Part shown: in pieces, positions 1-5,013 of the stretch
Position numbering within the stretch: the stretch's first letter is position 1
How the letters are laid out: every line of letters starts with the position of its first letter
NCBI GenBank assembly: GCA_017416055.1
Contig: JAFQDI010000106.1
Location: forward strand, 1 to 5,013
DNA: 5,013 nucleotides
Direction of reading: 5' to 3'
Source: Lachnospiraceae bacterium
GTDB lineage: Bacteria > Bacillota_A > Clostridia > Lachnospirales > Lachnospiraceae
The notes under the pieces: generated by a model
Told to the model about the DNA's origin: nothing
Seen by the model: only the letters and a program-made list of their open reading frames with translations
The model's database searches: none
Translations under genes and position numbers: made by a program

Positions 1-1
1 G

Positions 2-400
2 GGTGATTATGTGATCAGTGACAGCGATGTGGAGTTCGGCGCACGCTTTGACGATGTAGTGGTACATAAGGCATGGTTCCTGATTGACATCCACAATCCT
101 GCAGGCGGCGGTCAGGCAGAGAAGCATTCTCAGCCCGCAACCCCTTATGATATTCCTTACCGCAGCTTGCTTCCCATCGGTGTTGACGGTCTGCTTCTCT
201 CCGGAAGAAATATTTCCGGTACCCACAGAGCACATGCGTCCTACCGCGTAATGGGTGTTGCTTTGGCGACCGGCCAGGCAGCGGGAATCGCAGCGGCATT
301 GAGCGCACTCGAAGGCGTAACGCCCAGAGCACTGGATTACCATAAGGTTCAGGATGCTCTGAAGGCATACGGCGCTAATCTGTTCCGCGAGGAAGAATAA
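2..400 (+). CDS. FAD-dependent oxidoreductase, C-terminal part (5' end outside window)
   Basis: The reading frame is open from the first bases and ends at TAA (398-400) with a second in-frame TAA directly after, so only the last 132 codons are present. The GTG at 11 is an internal valine, not a start. Fragment residues 45-58 (PATPYDIPYRSLLP) and 64-95 (from LLLSGRNIS through THRAHASYRVMG to ATGQAAG) match the C-terminal FAD-binding segment of the FAD-dependent oxidoreductase family often annotated as FAD_oxidored (PF12831-like). In that segment a conserved GR.I..TH.AH..R.M motif and the GQAAG helix close over the cofactor. The N-terminal Rossmann dinucleotide motif would lie upstream of the window. 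The enzyme is probably cytoplasmic. Its substrate is unknown; members often sit in carbohydrate loci, so oxidation of a sugar or glycoside derivative is plausible but is inference. It ends in its own terminator, so it is probably transcribed separately from the regulator. Confidence 0.85.
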   Translation, partial: GDYVISDSDVEFGARFDDVVVHKAWFLIDIHNPAGGGQAEKHSQPATPYDIPYRSLLPIGVDGLLLSGRNISGTHRAHASYRVMGVALATGQAAGIAAALSALEGVTPRALDYHKVQDALKAYGANLFREEE

Positions 401-427
401 TAAGATAAATTTATCATCGGAATAAAA

Positions 428-494
428 TTGTTATATTGCACAAACGAATCGGCGTTCAGTTGTAGAATTTGCCGATTCGTTTTTTGTTATATTG
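428..494 (+). repeat. 11-bp direct repeat TTGTTATATTG flanking the terminator
   Basis: TTGTTATATTG occurs at 428-438 and again at 484-494, 56 bases apart, on either side of the terminator hairpin. The match continues as CACAA after the first copy and ACAA after the second, so about 16 bases agree with one indel. The second copy supplies part of the -35 element of the regulator promoter. It may be a small duplication or chance in AT-rich sequence; no function is assigned. Confidence 0.4.
442..485 (+). terminator. Rho-independent terminator of the oxidoreductase gene
   Basis: A perfect 12-bp stem pairs 442-453 (AAACGAATCGGC) with 471-482 (GCCGATTCGTTT) around a 17-base loop. The run of six T at 480-485 overlaps the end of the stem. 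It lies 41 bases after the oxidoreductase stop codon and before the regulator promoter, so it separates the two transcription units. Confidence 0.88.
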
Positions 495-520
495 ACAATC
501 GGAACGATACGATATAAACT
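492..520 (+). promoter_or_regulatory. Probable sigma-A promoter of the LacI-family regulator gene
   Basis: A perfect -35 hexamer TTGACA lies at 492-497. Two overlapping -10 candidates follow: TATAAA at 513-518 (5 of 6 to consensus, 15-base spacer) or TAAACT at 515-520 (4 of 6, 17-base spacer). Either would start transcription about 25-30 bases before the ATG at 553. The region directly follows the upstream terminator, as expected for a new transcription unit. Confidence 0.65.
497..514. promoter_or_regulatory. Candidate autoregulatory operator (degenerate copy of the 1616-1633 palindrome)
   Basis: This stretch agrees with the perfect palindrome ATTCGGAACGTTCCGAAT at 13 of 18 positions. The left half TCGGAACG is identical and the right half is partly kept (T, then CGA). 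It lies exactly between the -35 and -10 of the regulator promoter, where a bound LacI-family protein would block RNA polymerase. A central CG is typical of LacI-family operators. That the gene's own product binds here is inference. Confidence 0.5.
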
Positions 521-552
521 TAAGTTATGCAAAAAGACAAGGTAGGACAGCT

Positions 553-1581
553 ATGGTTACCATTATTGACGTGGCAAAGTATGCGGGGGTTTCCAAAACA
601 ACTGTATCTGCAGTGTTAAACAACGGGCCTCACATTAAGGAGGAGACCCGTAAACGAGTGGAAGAAGCGATTGATGCACTTGGCTATGTGTGCAACAATA
701 ATGCACGGGGGCTCCGCAAACGGGAGACAAAGTGCCTGGGTGTGATCAATATCACTGAGCGGCGGGCGCACCAGCCGGATGAGTTGGGGAATGTGGCAGA
801 TTTTTTTGGCCCTGACGTGACGAATGGCATTCAGGACGGGTTGGATGGAACGGATTACGGACTGATCACTGAGCGCTATTATTTGGAGGACGCGGAGGAA
901 AAACTGCCGCAGATCGTGAAGAATGCACGAGTAGACGGAGTGTTTTTGCTGGGAAATTTGTTTACTTACGAGATCGTACAGAAGATTCTTCAGCAAGGGA
1001 TTCCGGCGATCGGGGTAAACTGTCAGTTTGACTTCATCGACTGTGTGGTAAACGATGTGGCTCAGGGCGCGTATCTGCAGATGAAAGAGTTGGTGGACAG
1101 TGGCTGTAGAAAGATCGCGTTGATCAACTGTTCCCGCGTGTATAGTTCCAGTCAGGACCGTATTGACGGATGGGATCGTTTGATGGAAGAGCATGAGAGC
1201 GAGGAACTTGAAACTTGGCATGCTTATTGTCACAAAAACACCAGATCAGGAGGCTATCAAGCGATTAAGGAACTCTGGGAATCCGGAGCGCGGCCTGACG
1301 GTATCGTGACCGCGACGGAGAAAATTGCATTTGGTGTGATGCGCTTTTTGGCAGAGCAGGGGATTCGCGTTCCGGAAGAGATTTCGGTGGTATCTTATTC
1401 TGCATCGGTGTTGGGGCTCTACAGTGTCCCTCCATTGACTTCGGTGAATGTCCATCGCGAGCGGATGGGCATGGTTGCGGCAAAGATGATGCTGAATCGG
1501 ATTGAGAACCCGGAGGCACCGATTGAACTGAGGGTGATTGAACCGGACCTGATCGTTAGGGACAGTGTTCGCAAAAAATGA
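553..1581 (+). CDS. LacI/GalR-family transcriptional regulator
   Basis: This 342-residue protein has the usual length and layout of a LacI-family sugar-responsive DNA-binding regulator. Residues 3-22 (TIIDVAKYAGVSKTTVSAVL) form the helix-turn-helix. Residues 48-56 (NNNARGLRK) are the hinge helix with the minor-groove leucine. From about residue 61 (CLGVI) onward comes the periplasmic-binding-protein-like effector domain, with family landmarks such as VDGVFLLGN (127-135) and a closing EPDLIVRDS (330-338). The positions equivalent to E. coli LacI Tyr17, Gln18 and Arg22 are Lys15, Thr16 and Ala20, so the operator should differ from the lac operator. The ATG at 553 places the HTH at the extreme N-terminus as usual; the upstream AAGGTAGGA is only a modest ribosome site. 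It sits directly before the transporter genes and is probably their local regulator, with a sugar or sugar metabolite as effector; the ligand is unknown. Confidence 0.93.
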   Translation: MVTIIDVAKYAGVSKTTVSAVLNNGPHIKEETRKRVEEAIDALGYVCNNNARGLRKRETKCLGVINITERRAHQPDELGNVADFFGPDVTNGIQDGLDGTDYGLITERYYLEDAEEKLPQIVKNARVDGVFLLGNLFTYEIVQKILQQGIPAIGVNCQFDFIDCVVNDVAQGAYLQMKELVDSGCRKIALINCSRVYSSSQDRIDGWDRLMEEHESEELETWHAYCHKNTRSGGYQAIKELWESGARPDGIVTATEKIAFGVMRFLAEQGIRVPEEISVVSYSASVLGLYSVPPLTSVNVHRERMGMVAAKMMLNRIENPEAPIELRVIEPDLIVRDSVRKK

Positions 1582-1608
1582 TTTCTGCATCTTGCAGAAA
1601 TTATTTTT
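1574..1608 (+). terminator. Terminator hairpin of the regulator gene, overlapping its stop codon
   Basis: Bases 1574-1589 pair with 1593-1608 in a 16-bp stem with a single G-T wobble (1580/1602) around the 3-base loop TCT. The strongest core is TTTCTGCA/TGCAGAAA. The right arm ends TTATTTTT and the left arm starts with an A tract, so the structure could act on both strands. The TGA stop (1579-1581) lies inside the left arm. The stem is AT-rich, so termination may be incomplete. Confidence 0.7.
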
Positions 1609-1615
1609 GGGATCA

Positions 1616-1633
1616 ATTCGGAACGTTCCGAAT
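1616..1633. promoter_or_regulatory. 18-bp perfect palindrome, candidate operator of the LacI-family regulator
   Basis: ATTCGGAACGTTCCGAAT is a perfect uninterrupted palindrome with a central CG, the symmetry expected of a LacI-family operator. It lies in the gap between the regulator and the binding-protein gene, 90 bases before the latter's ATG. It does not fit the cre (CcpA) consensus well, because the TG and AA positions left of the central CG are not kept. A degenerate copy lies in the regulator's own promoter at 497-514. Confidence 0.65.
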
Positions 1634-1666
1634 GCCTAAAGCGGACCTTAAAGAGCGGATTTATTC

Positions 1667-1696
1667 TGATATTAACAGAACGACTGTTAATATAAA
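1667..1696 (+). promoter_or_regulatory. Probable promoter area of the sugar transporter operon (core elements ambiguous)
   Basis: A promoter is needed between the regulator's terminator and the ATG at 1724, but no strong -35/-10 pair is visible. Candidate -10 elements are TATAAA at 1691-1696 (5 of 6, no recognisable -35) and an extended TGATATTAA at 1667-1675 (4 of 6 in the hexamer) with a weak TTAAAG at 1648-1653 as -35, 16-base spacer. The weak -35 in both cases would suit a promoter that needs an activator. Confidence 0.35.
1669..1693. repeat. Interrupted perfect inverted repeat upstream of the binding-protein gene
   Basis: ATATTAACAG (1669-1678) and CTGTTAATAT (1684-1693) are exact reverse complements separated by the five bases AACGA. 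The repeat ends 15 bases before the Shine-Dalgarno AAGGAGG (1709-1715) and overlaps both possible -10 elements. It could be a second operator on DNA or, if transcription starts upstream, an RNA hairpin in the leader. There is no T run, so it is not an intrinsic terminator. It differs from the 1616-1633 palindrome except for a shared GAACG core. Confidence 0.55.
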
Positions 1697-1723
1697 TCAA
1701 AATTCCTGAAGGAGGAAAGAAAC

Positions 1724-3127
1724 ATGAAGAAACTTATTGCTTTACTTCTCGTTGCCATTCTGTGCCTTGGCACACTGGCCGGATGTGGTGGTGGAAAGGA
1801 CGACAAGACCACTGCAGCAGGAAACGAGGGCGGATCTCAGGCGTCCGGTCTGGAAGATCCTTTACATGACTGGATTTTGGAAGAGGATACTTCCATTTCC
1901 GGTAAGGTACGCTGGGGTATGCCTTTCAAGGGTAACCAGGGTATGGATGACCTGATCGCAGAGTTCAACCAGACTTACCCGAACATCGAGGTTGAGTTGA
2001 TTACCTTCGACAATAGTGCAAATGGTAACATTGCATTGAACACTGCCATTACCTCCGGTGAGTATGACGTGGTTGTTTCCTTCGGTCTTGCGAACATGAT
2101 GACCCGTGCCGAGACCGGTCTGTACAAAGACCTGACCGACAAGATCAAAGAAGAGCAGATCGATCTGGTTGCTAACTGGGGAACGGATTCCTACACCGTT
2201 GATGGAAAGTACTACACCCTGCCTTGTGGAGGTCTGACACATTATGTGGCAATCAACATGGACGCATGGAAGGCAGCAGGCTACAATGAGCTTCCTACCG
2301 AGTGGACCTGGGATGAGTATATCGAGGCTTCCCGCAAGATGACGGTGAAAAATGATGACGGAACCACCAAGACCTATGGCGGCTCCAACTATCAGAACAT
2401 CGCGGATATGCTGAACATTGTTTATCAGATGAATGGTCAGAACCGTTACTACAACACCGATGGAACCAGCGTATTCGATTCCAAGGTAGTAAAGGATCAG
2501 ATGCAGAAGTACATCAACGCTGAGAACGAGGGAATTTGGTTCAAGCTTTCCACCTATCGTGCAGACAATGATAAGGCATGGTTCACCATCACGGATGGAC
2601 GTGTAAACTCCACCATTATCTGTAATCTGGCTCGTTATCTGCGCAACACCGAAGAGTACGGAATGGACTCTCTGGTTGGTTTCGCTCCTTACCCGATCGT
2701 AGCTGAGGGACAGGAAAACTTGGGCGCAGGCGTTAACTACTTCTCCTATGCCGGTATGACCATGAATTGCCAGGATGAGAAGGCTGCTTGGGCATTCTTA
2801 AAGTGGTACTCCTCCTATGGTTGTAAGTATCTGCCTCTGGCAGGACATCAGCCTACCTGGAAGGGAACCGACGCAAACGAGATGATGAACCTGATCTTCG
2901 GTTCCGAAGAAGAGGCAGCGAAGATCATCGACGTTGAGTCCTTCAAGCGCGTTGTTGGTAACACCGAGCTTCACGCTGCAGGCGATTACATTACCAAGGG
3001 CTATGCAGAGCTCGAGAGCATCTGGAGTGAGTGGGTAATGAAGGCATTCAATGGTGAGATGGGTGTTGAAGAGGCACTCACCGAGGCCGGAAAGCTGGCT
3101 AATCAGGTAATTAACGAAAACAAATAA
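1724..3127 (+). CDS. Sugar ABC transporter substrate-binding lipoprotein (solute-binding family 1, CUT1 type)
   Basis: This 467-residue lipoprotein would capture a carbohydrate outside the membrane and deliver it to the permeases encoded next. Residues 1-20 are a lipoprotein signal peptide (MKK, then a hydrophobic stretch) with lipobox LAGC, so Cys21 would be lipidated. Residues 22-45 are a Gly/Ser/Thr/charged linker. The two-lobed binding fold starts near residue 58 (ISGKVRWGMPFKG). The segment 163-200, YYTLPCGGLTHYVAINMD followed by AWKAAGYNELPTEWTWDEY, is the characteristic inter-lobe region of bacterial solute-binding family 1. The C-terminus (GEMGVEEALTEAGKLANQVI, 444-463) is the usual closing helix. 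Many Trp and Tyr residues fit sugar stacking, but the ligand cannot be named. The start is fixed by AAGGAGG 8 bases before the ATG. By eye its codons look more biased (AAC, ATC, CTG, ACC frequent) than those of its neighbours, as expected for an abundant protein. It is followed by a strong hairpin that may separate its expression from that of the permeases. Confidence 0.95.
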   Translation: MKKLIALLLVAILCLGTLAGCGGGKDDKTTAAGNEGGSQASGLEDPLHDWILEEDTSISGKVRWGMPFKGNQGMDDLIAEFNQTYPNIEVELITFDNSANGNIALNTAITSGEYDVVVSFGLANMMTRAETGLYKDLTDKIKEEQIDLVANWGTDSYTVDGKYYTLPCGGLTHYVAINMDAWKAAGYNELPTEWTWDEYIEASRKMTVKNDDGTTKTYGGSNYQNIADMLNIVYQMNGQNRYYNTDGTSVFDSKVVKDQMQKYINAENEGIWFKLSTYRADNDKAWFTITDGRVNSTIICNLARYLRNTEEYGMDSLVGFAPYPIVAEGQENLGAGVNYFSYAGMTMNCQDEKAAWAFLKWYSSYGCKYLPLAGHQPTWKGTDANEMMNLIFGSEEEAAKIIDVESFKRVVGNTELHAAGDYITKGYAELESIWSEWVMKAFNGEMGVEEALTEAGKLANQVINENK

Positions 3128-3151
3128 TTACATCAAGCGGTTTGACTTATA

Positions 3152-3195
3152 CTGCTCGGGGACCGACTTTTGCCGGTCCCCGGCAGGACTTTTTT
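3152..3195 (+). terminator. Intra-operon terminator-like hairpin after the binding-protein gene
   Basis: CGGGGACCG (3157-3165) pairs perfectly with CGGTCCCCG (3174-3182) around an 8-base loop. The stem extends by CTGC/GCAG (3152-3155 with 3183-3186) past a bulged T at 3156. Three bases later comes a run of six T (3190-3195). This GC-rich stem plus T run has full intrinsic-terminator form, yet no convincing promoter is seen before the next gene. It is therefore probably a leaky terminator or mRNA-stabilising element that keeps permease levels below binding-protein levels. Confidence 0.82.
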
Positions 3196-3277
3196 CAATC
3201 TGATTGGTGTGGTGTGATCCGGCGGGCGTGCCGCACAACCGGTTCAGGATCATACTGCGATATAGAGGTGAATAGCG
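3196..3277 (+). other. Leader between the hairpin and the first permease gene, with possible secondary structure
   Basis: TGATCC (3215-3220) and GGATCA (3247-3252) are complementary arms enclosing a GC-rich stretch that can itself fold (CGGC 3220-3223 with GCCG 3230-3233 as an alternative). The segment ends in the Shine-Dalgarno GAGGTGA (3265-3271), 6 bases before the ATG. I see no promoter with credible spacing here. A regulatory role for the fold is speculative. Confidence 0.3.
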
Positions 3278-4159
3278 ATGAATAAACGTAAAGAAAACTT
3301 ACTTGGATATGCATTTGTCGGGCCCGCACTGCTGATTTTTGTCGGATTGGTTTTGTTTCCGTTTGTGTTGTCGATTTTCTTGTCGATTACCGAATGGAAT
3401 TTCTTTTCCGGATGGGATAATATTAAAATTGTAGGCTTTAAGAATTTTGAAAAACTGTTCAAAGATGTGGCATTTCATCAGGCGATCAAGAACACAGTGA
3501 TCTACTCGGTGGCCATCGTGCCGACATCAGTTATTATTGCGTTGATTTTGGCGTATTTGTTAAATGATAAGGTGTTTATGAAGAAGACCATGCGTCTTTG
3601 CTTCTTTATTCCTTACATTTCCAGTTCCGTTGCTTTGGCAGCGGTATTTAAGGTAATGTTCCGTGAGACCGGTGCGGTGAACAATATTTTGACCGGAATA
3701 TTCGGACTTTCGGAGGGGATTCGTTGGTTTACTGATCCTGCGTGGTCAAAGGTTCCCATCATTATCTTTGTTATTTGGGTGCAGATTGGTTTCGAACTGA
3801 TTATTTACATGGCAGCGTTACAGAATGTTCCTAAGACGCTCTATGAGGCATCAGACATCGATGGCATCACGCCTTGGAAGAAATTCTGGAAGATCACCTT
3901 CCCGTTGATTTCACCCACCACGTTTTATCTGATCGTGGTTCAGTTCATTACCGTATTCAAGATCTTTAATGCGGTGGATGTCATGACTCACGGAAATGTA
4001 GGAAACTCCAATACTTCCATGGTATACGAGATTTATGAAAACGCATTTGCGTTCTACAAATTTGGATATGCCAGCGCGGAGGCAATGGTGCTTCTGGTGA
4101 TTATTTTGATTGTTACGGCCATTAATTTCTGGGGACAGAAAAAATGGGTTCATTATTAA
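3278..4159 (+). CDS. Carbohydrate ABC transporter permease, MalF/UgpA-type (CUT1)
   Basis: This 293-residue inner-membrane protein is one half of the translocation pore for the sugar delivered by the upstream lipoprotein. About six membrane segments can be seen near residues 11-35, 72-95, 105-127, 158-180, 208-231 and 267-285. The cytoplasmic EAA loop that docks on the ATPase is at 190-210 (EASDIDG, then a run to FPL), with Glu190, Ala191, Gly196 and Pro209 in the expected places. The length is typical of the short UgpA/LacF/MsmF-like members, which lack MalF's extra N-terminal helices and large periplasmic domain. GAGGTGA 6 bases before the ATG supports this start. It is followed after 18 bases by the partner permease, so the two are co-translated on one message. 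Which sugar passes is not readable from the permease sequence. Confidence 0.95.
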   Translation: MNKRKENLLGYAFVGPALLIFVGLVLFPFVLSIFLSITEWNFFSGWDNIKIVGFKNFEKLFKDVAFHQAIKNTVIYSVAIVPTSVIIALILAYLLNDKVFMKKTMRLCFFIPYISSSVALAAVFKVMFRETGAVNNILTGIFGLSEGIRWFTDPAWSKVPIIIFVIWVQIGFELIIYMAALQNVPKTLYEASDIDGITPWKKFWKITFPLISPTTFYLIVVQFITVFKIFNAVDVMTHGNVGNSNTSMVYEIYENAFAFYKFGYASAEAMVLLVIILIVTAINFWGQKKWVHY

Positions 4160-4177
4160 AGAGGGAGGAATGGGATC

Positions 4178-5008
4178 ATGAAACAGAAGAAATTTATCGG
4201 CAAGCTGATTTGTTCGATTCTTCTCGGCGTGGTTGCGCTCGCGTTTGCTCTGCCGTTGGTATGGATGATTTTGACTTCCTTCAAATACAGCAGAGAGGTG
4301 TTTTGGCCGAACTGGCTCCCTTCCGGGGATTGGAAATGGGATAATTATGCCATTGTATGGTTGGACGAGACGGTGTCTTTGGCCAAGTCCTATTTGAATT
4401 CTATCCTGATTGTGGTGGGCGGAACCGGAGGAATGCTCCTGGTTTCCTCGATGGCGGCATACTCGTTCGCAAAGATTCGATTTAAGGGTAAAAACATTGT
4501 GTTTGGTCTCTTTATGGCGGCGATGATGATTCCGAATCAGGTGACGATTATCCCGCGCTATATGCTGTTCTATGAGATCGGACTTTACAATAATCTTTGG
4601 GCGTTGATTATGCCTGCGTGGTTTAACGTTACGACGATCTTTATGCTTCGCCAGTTCTATTTGGGACTTCCGGATGATCTGACGGAGGCGGCGAAAATTG
4701 ATGGTGCGGGCCATATGCGTATTTTCCTGCAGGTACTGATGCCGCTGACGAAGCCGGCAATGGTATCCGCTGCGGTACTTTCTTTCATCCATTTGTGGAA
4801 TGATTATCTGTCTGCATTGATTTTCCTGGTGAAGAAGGATCTGTATACGGTTGCTCAGGTAGTACGCTATTGGCTGTCTGACAATGATCAGCCTTACGAG
4901 CTGGTGATGGCGACAGCCACCAGTATCATCATTCCGGTAGTTATCCTGTTTATCTTCTGTCAGAAGTATTTCGTCGAGGGTATCGCGACCTCCGGCGTAA
5001 AGGGCTGA
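4178..5008 (+). CDS. Carbohydrate ABC transporter permease, MalG/UgpE-type (CUT1)
   Basis: This 276-residue membrane protein is the second pore subunit and should pair with the MalF-type protein encoded just upstream. About six membrane segments lie near residues 11-33, 72-98, 105-127, 138-160, 190-210 and 245-262. The EAA loop for the ATPase is at 170-190 (EAAKIDGAGHM to LMPL), with Glu170, Ala171, Ala172, Gly176 and Pro189 conserved. The C-terminus KYFVEGIATSGVKG is the hallmark ending of MalG/LacG-like permeases and shows the gene is complete. GGGAGGA (4163-4169) stands 8 bases before the ATG. The gene ends 5 bases from the window edge with no terminator visible, so the operon may continue, for example into a glycoside hydrolase, sugar-modifying enzyme or ATPase gene. 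No such gene can be confirmed here. Confidence 0.95.
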   Translation: MKQKKFIGKLICSILLGVVALAFALPLVWMILTSFKYSREVFWPNWLPSGDWKWDNYAIVWLDETVSLAKSYLNSILIVVGGTGGMLLVSSMAAYSFAKIRFKGKNIVFGLFMAAMMIPNQVTIIPRYMLFYEIGLYNNLWALIMPAWFNVTTIFMLRQFYLGLPDDLTEAAKIDGAGHMRIFLQVLMPLTKPAMVSAAVLSFIHLWNDYLSALIFLVKKDLYTVAQVVRYWLSDNDQPYELVMATATSIIIPVVILFIFCQKYFVEGIATSGVKG

Positions 5009-5013
5009 CATAA

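Noticed and set aside
11..13. GTG as a start codon for a short 129-residue protein
   Set aside because: The frame is open upstream to the window edge and the product is plainly the C-terminal part of a larger flavoprotein; no ribosome site precedes the GTG.
436..468. TTGCAC plus TAGAAT as an alternative promoter before the regulator
   Set aside because: The spacing is 21 bases and TAGAAT lies in the terminator loop; the perfect TTGACA downstream is a better candidate.
616..1233. Minus-strand open frame of 205 codons antisense to the regulator gene
   Set aside because: It is fully contained in the LacI-family gene and shows no domain. The sense-strand product is unmistakable.
1616..1633. The palindrome as a catabolite-responsive element (cre) for CcpA
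   Set aside because: The central CG fits, but the TG and AA positions to its left are CG and GA here, so it suits a dedicated LacI-family operator better.
3142..3153. TTGACT and TATACT resembling promoter hexamers after the binding-protein gene
   Set aside because: The two hexamers abut with no spacer, so they cannot form a sigma-A promoter, and any transcript would run straight into the terminator hairpin.
3911..5011. Long open frame on the minus strand (366 codons)
   Set aside because: It lies antisense to the two permease genes, which have clear families, ribosome sites and membrane segments. Its translation is rich in Arg, His, Asn and Gln, typical of an antisense shadow, with no recognisable domain.
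1..5013. CRISPR array, tRNA, rRNA, insertion sequence or phage features
   Set aside because: No regularly spaced repeats, cloverleaf-like sequences, transposase-like proteins or terminal inverted repeats were seen; the window is almost fully accounted for by five conventional genes and their control regions.

Overview
The window looks like a carbohydrate-uptake locus from a low-to-moderate-GC Gram-positive anaerobe, most likely a Clostridia/Lachnospiraceae-type Firmicute. This rests on the strong Shine-Dalgarno sites of AGGAGG/GAGGTGA type, the lipoprotein style of the binding protein (lipobox LAGC followed by a Gly/Thr/Asn/Ser-rich linker), the local LacI-family regulator, and the absence of a dedicated ATPase gene beside the two permeases. 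The taxonomic placement is inference from style, not from a marker gene. All five genes read on the + strand.

Layout. Bases 2-400 are the 3' end of a FAD-dependent oxidoreductase (132 codons, cut by the window edge), closed by a clear Rho-independent terminator at 442-485. A short promoter region follows (TTGACA at 492-497) and drives a LacI/GalR-family regulator (553-1581), which ends in a hairpin that swallows its own stop codon (1574-1608). The next 115 bases (1609-1723) are a dense control region with an 18-bp perfect palindrome (1616-1633) and a separate 25-bp interrupted palindrome (1669-1693). Then come an extracellular sugar-binding lipoprotein (1724-3127), a strong terminator-like hairpin (3152-3195), and two CUT1-type permease genes (3278-4159 and 4178-5008) 18 bases apart.

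How it works together. The lipoprotein would capture an oligosaccharide or sugar derivative outside the membrane and hand it to the permease heterodimer. The energy-coupling ATPase is not encoded here and is probably supplied in trans (MsmK-like, as is common for CUT1 systems in Firmicutes) or lies beyond the window. The regulator probably senses a sugar or sugar metabolite. The half-sequence TCGGAACG is shared between the palindrome upstream of the transporter and an imperfect copy (13 of 18 positions) inside the regulator's own promoter, which suggests one protein controls both units. The hairpin after the binding-protein gene would let that gene be expressed far above the permeases.

I found no wholly new system. 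The most informative points are the candidate operator pair, the second palindrome, and the intra-operon hairpin. The substrate cannot be read from the sequence.
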